Source: Methylocystis sp.
GTDB lineage: Bacteria > Pseudomonadota > Alphaproteobacteria > Rhizobiales > Beijerinckiaceae
DNA length: 51,008 nt
NCBI GenBank assembly: GCA_022843405.1
Contig: JALHNQ010000021.1
Coordinates: forward strand, 1 to 51,008
Direction: 5' to 3'
Part shown: piece after piece, positions 9,543 to 17,340 of the stretch
How the letters are laid out: each line of letters opens with the position of its first letter
How positions within the stretch are numbered: position 1 is the first letter of the stretch
Notes under the pieces: model-generated
What the model was told of the DNA's origin: nothing
Database searches by the model: none
What the model saw: only the letters and a program-made list of their open reading frames with translations
Made by a program: the position numbers and the translations under genes

Positions 9543-10318
9543 TAGAGAACGACGACCGTCGTGCCCACCTTCACGCGGCTGAACAGATCGGTCACATCAT
9601 TGTTCAGCATGCGGATGCAGCCAGAGGACACCGCCTGGCCGATCGTCCAGGGCTCGTTGGAGCCGTGGATGCGGAACATCGTGTCGCGATCGCCGGAGTA
9701 GAGATACATCGCGCGCGCGCCGAGCGGATTGTCTTCGCCGCCGGCCATGTGGCGCGGCAGATCGGGCCGGCGCTTCAACATCGCGGAGGGGGGCGTCCAA
9801 TCCGGCCAGGCTTCCTTGCGGCCGATGTGTGTTCGACCCTTCCAGGTGAAGCCCTGGCGACCGACGCCGACGCCGTAGCGCACGGCCTCTCCATTCGCCA
9901 GCGACAGATAGAGATAGCGGTTCTTGGTGTCCACGGTGATCGTGCCGGGACGCTCATTGGTCGGGTCCTGCACGATTTCGCGCGTCGTCGTCGGATATTC
10001 GCGCGCGAGCCGCGCCTCGTCCTGATCGCCGTAATAGGCTTGCGGGTCCTGGGAGGCGTAATAGCCCTGCGGATCCTGGGAGGCATAATAGGACCGCGGG
10101 TCCTGCGTGGAAGAATTGTCCTGCTGGTCGCCGCTGTAATAGGTCTGCTGCTCGCGCGCGTCATAATAGGCGGCGGGCGCCTCCGGCGCGCTGTCCGCCT
10201 GACCGAACAGCGCCATGAAGGAGCGTTCCTGGGCGTTGGCGGCGGTCGTTGCAAGTCCCGCAAGGGCGGCGACGGCGGCGACTTTCAAAAAGCGGGCAGC
10301 GAACTCACGTTGGGACAT
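9542..10318 (-). CDS. L,D-transpeptidase (YkuD domain), exported
   Basis: A protein of 258 residues when started at the ATG at 10318, which has a perfect GGAGG upstream and opens a signal peptide (cleavage near ANA-Q at 29). Residues 70-100 contain a tandem YYASQDPQ-type repeat. The YkuD domain fills about 122-258, with the HGSNEPWTIG motif (His218) and the catalytic SSGCIRM motif (Cys234). Such enzymes make 3-3 peptidoglycan cross-links or attach proteins to the wall in the periplasm. The open frame extends to 10498, but the upstream part is not signal-like. The stop codon lies inside a palindromic repeat. Confidence 0.93.
   Translation of the reverse strand: MSQREFAARFLKVAAVAALAGLATTAANAQERSFMALFGQADSAPEAPAAYYDAREQQTYYSGDQQDNSSTQDPRSYYASQDPQGYYASQDPQAYYGDQDEARLAREYPTTTREIVQDPTNERPGTITVDTKNRYLYLSLANGEAVRYGVGVGRQGFTWKGRTHIGRKEAWPDWTPPSAMLKRRPDLPRHMAGGEDNPLGARAMYLYSGDRDTMFRIHGSNEPWTIGQAVSSGCIRMLNNDVTDLFSRVKVGTTVVVL
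10024..10110 (-). repeat. 27-bp in-frame tandem repeat inside the transpeptidase gene
   Basis: Two nearly identical 27-base units (10042-10068 and 10069-10095) are flanked by partial copies. They encode a nine-residue Tyr-Tyr-Ala-Ser-Gln-Asp-Pro-type unit in the linker between signal peptide and catalytic domain. Because the unit is a multiple of three, copy-number changes would keep the frame. Confidence 0.8.
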
Positions 10319-10400
10319 AACGGGGGCCTCCACATTTCCCTGTTGTGCAGAGACAATGCAGAACCACCGAAAAGCGTTCCGTGCGTGAGCGCACAAATCG

Positions 10401-11714
10401 TTAGCGCGGCTGAGAAGGCGCGTTCGCCGGCGGCCGCCAGCTATAGTCGTCGGCGCGATTGTCGCGCGGACTTTGGTCTCCGCCCTCGACGAAAACATGT
10501 CGCACGAGCGCCTGCGCAGGCGCGCCTGCGTCGGCCGGCTTGCTGGCGGGAGACTTCCTGGCGAGTTCGGTCGCCGTGCCGGCGCCGGTCAGCTGTTGAG
10601 CGGGGCCGACCGCGGGCCGGTCGGGCAAGGCCGGGGCCGTCGAGGGGCCGCCGACTGGAGAGCGGAAGATGATCGGTTGGCCGTTCGCCGGAGCCGCCGC
10701 CACCGGTTGTTGGGGCGCAGTCGCGTCCTTCGACGCCTCGGATGGCGCCGCCGCAGGAGCGTCGGCGACCGGGGCCTGCTGCCGGTAGGCGTCGTAATAT
10801 TTCTTGATCTCGCCTTCAACGAAATGCGCGACGCTGCGTGCGCCGGCCTCGGTGAAATGCACGCCGTCGGCCGCGCGCAGCTTGACGATCTGGCCATTGA
10901 TGTCCGGCCCGAACGCGCTGTACTGCCCATGTTCATCGGTCAGCGCATCCCACAGATCGACATAGGGAACGTCGGCGCGAGCCGCGCGGGCTTTGAAAAT
11001 TTCGTTGAGCTGCGCCATGTCAGCCGACAGCCGCTCGTTTTTCATGACCGGCAGACCGACCCAGATGACTGGAATGTTCTTTTCCTTGAAGGCCGCGATC
11101 ACCGCATCGACGCGCGCCGCATAGATTTCCCGCCAGCGCGGCGACAGCGGCTCGTATGATTCCTGACCCTGCTGAATTGCTTGACGATCATTGCTGCCGA
11201 GCATGACCACGGCGACATTGATCTTTTGCGCGTCGCCGGCGATCTCCTTGGCCGCTTTCGGCCAATCGTAGAAGTCGTCGCGGACAAGGCCGCTGCTTTC
11301 CTTGCCCTTGCGCAGGATCGCCACGTCGGGGCGATCCGCATAACCTTCCTTCAGCCCATCGGCGAGAAGCTGGCCCAGCGTATCGCCGACCGTCGCGACA
11401 AAGAACGTCGGCTGCGTCGTGGCCGCGCTTTGAGACTGGTCCGTCGGCGCGCTGTCCGTACGTTTGGCGGCGCGGCGCGGATTGTCGGTCTGGCCGTGCC
11501 AATAGGTGGGCCCGCGATTTTCCCGATGCGGCATGATCCGCCGGACCCGCGGCTCGCCGCGATGCCCATATCCGTGCTGCGGGCCGCCGAACAGCCCGCC
11601 GAAGAATTCGGTAAAGGGGTCCTGCGCAAAGGACGCGTCGGGCGCGGCAATCGACAATAATGCGCCAAGAAAGAGCGGGAGGACGCGGCGCAGGCTCTGC
11701 ACGCTGATAGACAT
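10401..11714 (-). CDS. DUF459 / SGNH-hydrolase-like exported protein
   Basis: A protein of 437 residues from the ATG at 11714 (MSISVQSLRRVLPLFLGALL), with a signal peptide ending near SFA-Q. About residues 110-310 form the SGNH-like DUF459 domain: VGDTLGQLLADGL (block I), VVMLGSNDR (block III) and DGVHFTEAG (block V, Asp/His). The residue at the usual nucleophile position in block I is Thr (GDT), not Ser. The C-terminal 130 residues are Ala/Pro-rich and disordered-looking. DUF459 proteins act in the periplasm and are often linked to cell-wall or exopolysaccharide functions; the substrate is unknown. There is no ribosome site ahead of the start; see the -10 element. An ATG nine bases upstream is an alternative. 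Confidence 0.85.
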   Translation of the reverse strand: MSISVQSLRRVLPLFLGALLSIAAPDASFAQDPFTEFFGGLFGGPQHGYGHRGEPRVRRIMPHRENRGPTYWHGQTDNPRRAAKRTDSAPTDQSQSAATTQPTFFVATVGDTLGQLLADGLKEGYADRPDVAILRKGKESSGLVRDDFYDWPKAAKEIAGDAQKINVAVVMLGSNDRQAIQQGQESYEPLSPRWREIYAARVDAVIAAFKEKNIPVIWVGLPVMKNERLSADMAQLNEIFKARAARADVPYVDLWDALTDEHGQYSAFGPDINGQIVKLRAADGVHFTEAGARSVAHFVEGEIKKYYDAYRQQAPVADAPAAAPSEASKDATAPQQPVAAAPANGQPIIFRSPVGGPSTAPALPDRPAVGPAQQLTGAGTATELARKSPASKPADAGAPAQALVRHVFVEGGDQSPRDNRADDYSWRPPANAPSQPR

Positions 11715-11721
11715 GGCAGCC

Positions 11722-11727
11722 ATTATA
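11722..11727 (-). promoter_or_regulatory. Consensus -10 box directly before the DUF459 start
   Basis: The minus strand reads TATAAT followed by GGCTGCC and then the ATG of the DUF459 gene. With seven bases between the hexamer and the ATG, transcription would begin at or next to the A of the start codon, giving a leaderless mRNA. No good -35 box is visible, and neither candidate ATG has a Shine-Dalgarno sequence, which fits this reading. Confidence 0.45.
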
Positions 11728-11874
11728 GCGCGTCTTGAGCGCCTTGACATCCTCGTTGCAATTCTTCGGTTAATTGCATGGCCGCCGGCCTTGACTCTAG
11801 GGCTCATCGCCTTGACGCGCGTCGCGGTTTTGGCGTCAATCATCGGTGATTTGGCGGGACCGAGGAGAAGCGGG

Positions 11875-12351
11875 ATGCGGCGCGGCAATTCCGGATTGGG
11901 TGAAGTCTTGGCGGCAGCCGCGGCGTGCGCGTTTCTCGCGCTCGGCGCCGCGACAGCGCTCGCGCAGCCCGCCCGCGAAGAAAATCCCCCGGCGGAATAT
12001 AGAATTCTGCCCTATTCGGGGCTGACGCCCTATTGCGCCGATCCGATCATTCTCGCCCGAATTGTCTCGGATTTCGCCGCGAGGGAATCTTGGTATTGGA
12101 ATTCGCCGCTGGCCATCGTGAGTTTCGAAGGCGTCGCAGAGGCGGGCGTCCGCAACAATGGACTGAGCTATATCCCGCGTCGCTATTGTCGCGGTCGCGC
12201 GCTGTTCAACGACGGCGTCGGACGTGAGGTCGTCTATAATATTGGAGAAGGCCAGGGCTTCATTGGAGCGGGACCTGGCGTCACCTGGTGCGTCGTCGGG
12301 CTTGACCGCAATCACGCGTTCAGCCCCAATTGCCGAGCCGCAGGGCCGTAG
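11875..12351 (+). CDS. Small secreted protein with four cysteines, unknown family
   Basis: A 158-residue protein from the ATG at 11875, chosen because GAGGAG lies just upstream and the frame then opens with a signal peptide (cleavage near ALA-Q). The open frame itself extends over 300 bases upstream, but that part overlaps the divergent gene. The mature part has four Cys, suggesting disulfides, and phrases such as ILPYSGLTPYCADP and GAGPGVTWCVVGLDRNHAF. I do not recognise the family. It lies 27 bases before an RNase T2 gene and may be co-expressed with it in the periplasm. Confidence 0.8.
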   Translation: MRRGNSGLGEVLAAAAACAFLALGAATALAQPAREENPPAEYRILPYSGLTPYCADPIILARIVSDFAARESWYWNSPLAIVSFEGVAEAGVRNNGLSYIPRRYCRGRALFNDGVGREVVYNIGEGQGFIGAGPGVTWCVVGLDRNHAFSPNCRAAGP

Positions 12352-12378
12352 CGGTCCATATTTGCAGAGCCCCTTGAT

Positions 12379-13095
12379 ATGAGAAGAGTTATTATTGGCT
12401 GCGCGGCATGGGCCCTTTTCATTGGAGCGGCTTCGTGCGCTTGGCTTGTCGGGGCCGTCGCCAAGGAAGGCGATTGCGCGGCCGAGGATTGCGGGAATCG
12501 CGGCGCGTCGCGAACGGGCGTCGGCGCTGCGCGCGACTTCGACTTCTACGTTCTGGCGCTGAGCTGGTCGCCGGGCTTCTGCGAAAGCGTCGAGGGCGCG
12601 CGCGACCAATGCGAACCTGGAAAGGGGCTGGGCTTCGTCGTCCACGGACTCTGGCCGCAATATGAACAGGGCGCCTCTCCCAGCGAATGTCCGGGCGCGC
12701 GTTCGCCATCGCGCATCGCGCTGGAAAAAGCGGCGGGCCTGTTTCCCGACGTAGGCCTCGCGCGCTACGAGTGGCGAAAGCACGGAACCTGCTCCGGCAA
12801 AAGCCCGAGCGACTATTTTGCCGACGTGGCGCAGGCGAACGCCGCGGTGACTATCCCGCCGCTTTTCGTCAAACCCGCGCGCGATCAGAAAATTACCCCG
12901 ATCGACGTGGAGCGCGCATTTTTTGACGCCAATCCGCGGCTGAGGCCGGGCATGATGGCGGTGTCGTGTCGCCGGGGAGTTATGGACGGCGTGCGCATCT
13001 GCATGTCCAAGGACCTGCGCGAATTTCGCGCCTGTCCTGAGGTCGCGCAGCGCGGCTGCCACATTCGCGAAATCAGCGCGCCGGCGCCGCTTTAG
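12379..13095 (+). CDS. Ribonuclease T2 family protein, exported
   Basis: A protein of 238 residues. An N-terminal hydrophobic segment (1-27) serves as signal peptide or anchor. Both T2 catalytic boxes are present: FVVHGLWP at 86-93 (His89) and EWRKHGTC at 131-138 (Glu131, Lys134, His135). Several paired Cys are typical of the fold. RNase T2 enzymes cut single-stranded RNA through 2',3'-cyclic phosphates with little base preference, here in the periplasm or outside the cell, probably for RNA scavenging. The gene lies tight behind the four-cysteine secreted protein and 5 bases ahead of rlmJ, so it may share a transcript with both. Confidence 0.93.
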   Translation: MRRVIIGCAAWALFIGAASCAWLVGAVAKEGDCAAEDCGNRGASRTGVGAARDFDFYVLALSWSPGFCESVEGARDQCEPGKGLGFVVHGLWPQYEQGASPSECPGARSPSRIALEKAAGLFPDVGLARYEWRKHGTCSGKSPSDYFADVAQANAAVTIPPLFVKPARDQKITPIDVERAFFDANPRLRPGMMAVSCRRGVMDGVRICMSKDLREFRACPEVAQRGCHIREISAPAPL

Positions 13096-13100
13096 CGCAT

Positions 13101-13946
13101 ATGAACTATCGCCATGGGTTTCATGCCGGCAATTTCGCCGACGTCTTCAAGCACGCGCTGCTCGCGCGCCTTCTGGTCTATTTGCGCCGCAAGGAAGCGC
13201 CCTTTCGCGTGATCGACACGCATGCAGGGGAGGGCGCCTATGACCTTTTCGCAGACGAGGCCCAACGCACGGGCGAATGGCGCGGCGGCGTCGGCCGTCT
13301 CGCGTCGCTTTCTGACGCGAGCGTGGAGGTTCGCGCGCTGCTCGCGCCTTACCTCGATTGTCTCGGACCGCTCGATTCAGAGGGCAGGCCAGTGCATTAT
13401 CGGGGTTCGCCGGCGATCGTGCAAAAACTGATGCGTTCGCAGGACCGCGCCATTTTTTGCGAGTTGAGGCCGGACGCATTCGCCGCGCTGCGCCGCCGCT
13501 TCGCGCGCGACCCGCGCATCAGGTCGATTCATATCGACGGATATATGGGGCTTGGCGCCTATGCGCCGCCCAAGGAGCGGCGCGGGCTCATTCTGATCGA
13601 TCCGCCATTCGAGCGCGCAGACGAGTTCGACGCCGCTTTCGCCGCCTTCGCGCGAGCCTATGCGAAATGGAGCTCCGGCATTTACGCGCTTTGGCATCCC
13701 TCAAAAAGCGATCAGGACGTGCGCAAATTTTACGATCGGCTGGCGGCGAGCGGCATAAGGCGCATCTTACGGCTTTCCCTGAGCGTCGGCGGAAAGGAAG
13801 AAGGCCTGCGAAGTTGCGGAATGGTCGTCGTCAACCCGCCGTTTGTCTTCGAACAAGAGGCGAAAACGCTTCTCGCCTTCCTCGCCGAGCGGCTGGCGCA
13901 GGGAGAAACTGCTGGCTTTCAGGTGGCGTGGCTCGTCGGCGAGTAA
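13101..13946 (+). CDS. rlmJ: 23S rRNA (adenine2030-N6)-methyltransferase
   Basis: A protein of 281 residues opening with the family signature MNYRHGFHAGNFADVFKH. It has a SAM-binding segment (VIDTHAGEGAYDL) and the catalytic N6-adenine methylase motif IV as IDPPFE, near residue 170. It methylates the exocyclic amine of A2030 in 23S rRNA. Length and motif order match E. coli RlmJ (YhiR). The gene starts 5 bases after the RNase T2 stop and ends just before a bidirectional hairpin. Confidence 0.96.
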   Translation: MNYRHGFHAGNFADVFKHALLARLLVYLRRKEAPFRVIDTHAGEGAYDLFADEAQRTGEWRGGVGRLASLSDASVEVRALLAPYLDCLGPLDSEGRPVHYRGSPAIVQKLMRSQDRAIFCELRPDAFAALRRRFARDPRIRSIHIDGYMGLGAYAPPKERRGLILIDPPFERADEFDAAFAAFARAYAKWSSGIYALWHPSKSDQDVRKFYDRLAASGIRRILRLSLSVGGKEEGLRSCGMVVVNPPFVFEQEAKTLLAFLAERLAQGETAGFQVAWLVGE

Positions 13947-13955
13947 CGCGACAAA

Positions 13956-13987
13956 GCTTCCGAGCCGGCTTTGCCAGTCTCGGAAGC
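13956..13987. terminator. Hairpin between convergent genes
   Basis: GCTTCCGAG and CTCGGAAGC form a perfect 9-bp stem around a 14-base loop, 10 bases after the rlmJ stop and 36 bases from the end of the leftward Trp/Arg-rich protein gene. It can serve both transcripts. There is no T run. Confidence 0.5.
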
Positions 13988-14022
13988 ATGTTCGGACTGA
14001 GATTCGCGCCGGTGGGGTTAGC

Positions 14023-14289
14023 TCACCACCAATAACGGCGACGCCAATACCAGCGACGGCGCCAACCCCAATAGGGCCGCCGCCATCCCCACCAGCGACG
14101 CCGCCACCAGGCTTTTTCGATCTGTGCTTGTTCCATGTCTTCCGGCGTTGCGACGCCGAACTCGGGCCGCGCCGGCGCCGTTCCATTTTGCGCAGGTGGC
14201 GCGAGTCCTGAAAGCGCCTGCGCCTGCGAGGCGACCAGAGTTGCGCCAAGGCCGGCTATGAGCGCTGTGATGAAAGTGCGGCGTTCCAT
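14023..14289 (-). CDS. Small exported protein with Trp/Arg-rich C-terminus
   Basis: An 88-residue protein. The ATG at 14289 follows an AGAGGTGGAG ribosome site; a GTG two codons upstream is an alternative. The N-terminus (MERRTFITALIAGLGATLVA, cleavage near AQA) resembles a Tat-type or simple signal peptide with a twin arginine. After a 35-residue spacer, the last 28 residues contain 11 Trp, 11 Arg and 3 Tyr, arranged as WRR/WWG blocks. I recall similar tails in small proteins of this bacterial order, but know no function. A membrane-interface, peptidoglycan or nucleic-acid binder is conceivable. It overlaps no gene on the other strand. Confidence 0.75.
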   Translation of the reverse strand: MERRTFITALIAGLGATLVASQAQALSGLAPPAQNGTAPARPEFGVATPEDMEQAQIEKAWWRRRWWGWRRPYWGWRRRWYWRRRYWW

Positions 14290-14460
14290 CTCCACCTCTC
14301 TACGACAAAGGAATTCACTACCGCACGCCCTCCCATGCGTCCGGTCTCGCGAAATTTGGGTCGTTTTGCGCCACGATCAAGTCTCACGTGAACTCGAAGG
14401 TTAACGCGTTTCATTCATCGCGCCGTTGTTGGTCGTTCGGGCGAATGGTAGGAACGGCCG

Positions 14461-15057
14461 ATGCTCGTCCTGCGCTATTCTCCCGCCTCGCCCTACGCCC
14501 GGAAAGTTCGAATCGCCGCCGACCTGCTCGGCCTGTCGGAGAGGATCGAAATCGTCGCCGCCGACGCGGCCGATCCGGCCGACAGCCTGCGTCGTCAAAA
14601 TCCACTCGGCAAAATCCCGGCGTTGATTTTGGAAGACGGCTCCGCGCTCTACGACAGTCGGGTCATCGCCGAATATCTGGATCATCTTGCCGGCGGCGGG
14701 TGGATGATTCCCGCCGATCCGTCGGCCCGCTTCGCGGCGTTGCGGCTGCAGGCGCTCGGCGACGGCGTCAATGACGCGGCGCTGCTGATCCGCTACGAAA
14801 ATTTCAGTCGGCCCGAGGCCTTACGCTATGACGAAGCGATCGCGCATCAGCAGGGAAAGATCGACCGTGCGCTCGACGCGCTCGAGGCCGCTCCGCCGGC
14901 GGGCCCAGTCGATATCGGCCATGTCTCGGTCGCCTGCGCGCTGGGCTATCTTGATTTGCGTTTCGCCGGCGAATGGCGGGAGAAACATCCGCGCCTCGTC
15001 GCCTGGCTTGAGAAATTTGCGCGCGCCATCCCCGCCTTCGAAGCAACGAAGGCGTGA
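14461..15057 (+). CDS. Glutathione S-transferase family protein
   Basis: A protein of 198 residues. The thioredoxin-like N-terminal domain starts MLVLRYSPASPYARKVRIAA, with the S-P-x-A-R-K active-site region and NPLGKIPAL (cis-Pro glutathione site). The all-helical C-terminal domain begins near residue 85. It resembles the small YibF-type GSTs, cytoplasmic, of uncertain substrate. A GGAA-type ribosome site precedes the ATG. The gene stands alone between leftward genes. Confidence 0.92.
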   Translation: MLVLRYSPASPYARKVRIAADLLGLSERIEIVAADAADPADSLRRQNPLGKIPALILEDGSALYDSRVIAEYLDHLAGGGWMIPADPSARFAALRLQALGDGVNDAALLIRYENFSRPEALRYDEAIAHQQGKIDRALDALEAAPPAGPVDIGHVSVACALGYLDLRFAGEWREKHPRLVAWLEKFARAIPAFEATKA

Positions 15058-15116
15058 TTATCAGCCTGGCGCTATTCCGCTCGGCCTGAACCTGTGCTCG
15101 CGATAGGCGAAGCCGC

Positions 15117-15476
15117 CTAACTTTGCTTGCCGGCGATTTCGGCCGGAGGCTGCCACTCGCCGCTCGCCACGGGTCCGCTCGCGGGATTGGGAATGCGCAG
15201 GCGCTGGCCGGGTTGGATCATGTCAGGATCGCTCAGCAGCGGCCGATTGGCCTCGAAAATCTCCATATATTTGGCGCCCTTGCCGGCCCCATAGTGCGCT
15301 TCGGCGATTTTCCAAAGCGTGTCGCCCTCTTTCACGACGTAGAAGGTCTCAACCGCCGTCGAGTCGCCGGCCGCGGGCTTCTCTTCGGCCTTGGGGTTCG
15401 CTGCGGCCGATGGGCTGGGCGCGGTCGAGGCAGGCGGCTGTTTGCCCTTGCCGGTCAGAAAATCCAAAAGTCCCAT
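15117..15476 (-). CDS. LysM domain protein
   Basis: A protein of 119 residues without a signal peptide (MGLLDFLTGKGKQ), an Ala/Pro/Glu linker, and one LysM domain at about 44-97 (YVVKEGDTLWKIAEAHYG, ending MIQPGQRLRIPN). The C-terminal LysM of the potassium-binding protein Kbp/YgaU is of this kind, but the BON domain of Kbp is absent. A GGAGA site precedes the start. It is probably a cytoplasmic or envelope-associated small binding protein, function unknown. It is divergent from coaD. Confidence 0.88.
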   Translation of the reverse strand: MGLLDFLTGKGKQPPASTAPSPSAAANPKAEEKPAAGDSTAVETFYVVKEGDTLWKIAEAHYGAGKGAKYMEIFEANRPLLSDPDMIQPGQRLRIPNPASGPVASGEWQPPAEIAGKQS

Positions 15477-15688
15477 CCTGGCGTCTCCTTCGAAAGCGTC
15501 CGGCCCTCAACGCCGAACGCGCCAACGTAATGTAGCGCTTTGTTCGCAGCCAGGGAGTACGGGCGTCGCCAAATCGCCGAGCTCGGCACGTCCTGGCGCT
15601 GGATGGCGGCAGTGGACCGGCGAAGCCACGGTCCGCGCCCATACGCCGGCGCCTCGCGAAACGCGCCGAAATCCCCTATACCCCTGCG

Positions 15689-16213
15689 ATGACCGCCGCC
15701 TCTGCCGCGACCGCGCGGACCGCGCTTTACGCCGGCACTTTCGATCCGCTGACCTTTGGCCATCTCGACGTGATGGCCCAAGGCGGGGCGCTTTTCGACC
15801 GGATCGTCGTCGCGATCGGCGTGCACCACGGCAAGGAGCCCTGGCTTTCCTTCGACGAACGGGTCGCCGTCATTCGCGACGCCTGCGCCGCGCTTGGCGC
15901 GCCTTGCGCCTTTGAGGTCGCGGGCTTTGAGGGTCTCGTCGTCGAGGCCGCGCGCCAGCACGGCGCCTGCGCCATTTTGCGCGGTTTGCGCGACAGCGTC
16001 GATTTCGACTATGAAATGCAGATGGCGGGGATGAACGGGACGCTCGCGCCCGATATTCGCACGATTTTCCTGCCGGCTTCGCCGGGGCTACGCCACGTTA
16101 GCGGAACCTTCGTGCGTCAGATCGCGGCGCTTGGCGGCGACGTGTCGGCCTTTGCGCCGGCCGCCTCCGTCGCAGCGCTCGAACGCGCCGTCAAAAGGCG
16201 CGCAAAAACATAG
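15689..16213 (+). CDS. coaD: Phosphopantetheine adenylyltransferase
   Basis: A protein of 174 residues that converts 4'-phosphopantetheine and ATP to dephospho-CoA, the fourth step of CoA synthesis. It has the nucleotidyltransferase motif GTFDP (16-20) with TFGH at 22-25, where most CoaD have TNGH. Further family blocks are ILRGLRDSVDFDYEMQMAGMN and HVSGTFVRQIA. No clear ribosome site precedes the ATG. It leads a conserved alphaproteobacterial run with two cyclophilins, queA and tgt, starting 10 bases before the first cyclophilin gene. Confidence 0.96.
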   Translation: MTAASAATARTALYAGTFDPLTFGHLDVMAQGGALFDRIVVAIGVHHGKEPWLSFDERVAVIRDACAALGAPCAFEVAGFEGLVVEAARQHGACAILRGLRDSVDFDYEMQMAGMNGTLAPDIRTIFLPASPGLRHVSGTFVRQIAALGGDVSAFAPAASVAALERAVKRRAKT

Positions 16214-16222
16214 GGAGGCTCC

Positions 16223-16774
16223 ATGAAATTTACGCGCCGTCTGCTTCTTGCCGCCGCGGCCGCCGCCGCGCTCACCGCCGCGCCGGCCAGGGCGGCCGAT
16301 GATCACACCCTGTATCTCGACACAAAGGACGGTCGCATCACCATCAAGCTGCGGCCCGATCTCGCGCCCAAACATGTCGAGCGGATCGAGAAGCTCGCCA
16401 AGGAGCATTTCTACGACGGCATCGTGTTTCACCGCGTCATCGACGGTTTCATGGCGCAGGCGGGCGACCCGACCGGCACTGGAATGCAAGGTTCGCGCTA
16501 TACGGATCTGAAGGCCGAGTTTACCGATACGCCGTTCAAGCGCGGCACGGTCGGAATGGCGCGCGAAGGCGGCGACGTCAATTCCGGCAATTCCCAGTTC
16601 TTCATCTGCTATGCGGACGCGCCGCAGCTCAATGGCAAATACACCGTGTTCGGCGAAGTGGTGTCGGGCATGGATGTCGTCGACAAGATCAAGAAGGGCG
16701 CGAAGTCCAATAACGGCATGGTCGACAGTCCCGACAAGATCATCAAGATGCGCGTCGCCGGCGACGAGAGCTGA
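16223..16774 (+). CDS. Periplasmic cyclophilin-type peptidyl-prolyl isomerase
   Basis: A protein of 183 residues: a signal peptide of about 24 residues (Ala-rich, ending ARA-A) followed by a compact bacterial cyclophilin domain. It carries the catalytic FHRVIDGFMAQ (Arg, Phe and Gln of the active site) and NSGNSQFFICY. It catalyses cis-trans isomerisation of Xaa-Pro bonds in exported proteins. An AGGGAGG ribosome site precedes the ATG. The next gene encodes a close relative without a signal peptide, so the pair probably arose by tandem duplication and serves two compartments. Confidence 0.95.
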   Translation: MKFTRRLLLAAAAAAALTAAPARAADDHTLYLDTKDGRITIKLRPDLAPKHVERIEKLAKEHFYDGIVFHRVIDGFMAQAGDPTGTGMQGSRYTDLKAEFTDTPFKRGTVGMAREGGDVNSGNSQFFICYADAPQLNGKYTVFGEVVSGMDVVDKIKKGAKSNNGMVDSPDKIIKMRVAGDES

Positions 16775-16818
16775 GTTCAAGAGCCGTCACGCCCCAGAGA
16801 AATTCAAAGGAAGCGCCA

Positions 16819-17274
16819 ATGACCGAAGCCGCCGACACCATGACGCTTGAGACGACGAAAGGGCCGGTCGTCATCAAATTCCGTCCAGACCTTGCGCCCA
16901 ATCATGTAACGCACATCAAGAAGCTCGTCTCGGAAGGATTCTACGACGGAATCGTCTTTCACCGCGTGATCGACGGTTTCATGGCGCAGACCGGATGCCC
17001 GCGCGGCACCGGCACAGGCGGCTCGAAATATCCGGACCTCAAGGCGGAGTTCAACAGCGCGCCGCATGTGCGCGGAACCTGCTCCATGGCCCGCGCGCAA
17101 AGCCCGGACAGCGCCAATTCGCAGTTCTTCATCTGCTTCGATGACGCCCGCTTCCTCGACAATAAATATACGGTCTGGGGCGAGGTGATCTCCGGCATGG
17201 AGAATGTCGACAAGATCAAGCGCGGCGAGCCCGTTTCCGATCCCGACAAGATCGTCAAGGCGACGTTGGCATAG
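16819..17274 (+). CDS. ppiB: Cytoplasmic cyclophilin-type peptidyl-prolyl isomerase
   Basis: A protein of 151 residues, all cyclophilin domain and no signal peptide. It has FHRVIDGFMAQTGCP and the substrate-pocket phrase SANSQFFICF, matching the preceding periplasmic paralogue at most positions. It should act on cytoplasmic proteins. AAGGA lies at good distance before the ATG. It is followed by a palindromic repeat and then queA. Confidence 0.95.
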   Translation: MTEAADTMTLETTKGPVVIKFRPDLAPNHVTHIKKLVSEGFYDGIVFHRVIDGFMAQTGCPRGTGTGGSKYPDLKAEFNSAPHVRGTCSMARAQSPDSANSQFFICFDDARFLDNKYTVWGEVISGMENVDKIKRGEPVSDPDKIVKATLA

Positions 17275-17301
17275 CGTCTCTGCCTCGTGCGGACGCGTAA
17301 C

Positions 17302-17330
17302 ATGGCCGGGCTTGTCCCGGCCATCTTTAT
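17302..17330. repeat. Palindromic repeat / terminator between ppiB and queA
   Basis: ATGGCCGGG and CCCGGCCAT form a perfect 9-bp stem around CTTGT, followed by CTTTAT. Its shape fits a terminator. From memory, the sequence is also a very common intergenic palindrome in alphaproteobacterial genomes. Confidence 0.6.
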
Positions 17331-17340
17331 ATGAGCTTCC

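Noticed and set aside
10024-10110. Possible CRISPR-like repeats
   Set aside because: Units are contiguous 27-mers in frame within a coding gene, with no spacers.
9512-10672. 386-codon plus-strand frame with hydrophobic Leu/Ile/Gly runs
   Set aside because: The hydrophobic look comes from the complement of the Tyr/Gln/Asp repeat in the transpeptidase gene; no start signal or family match.
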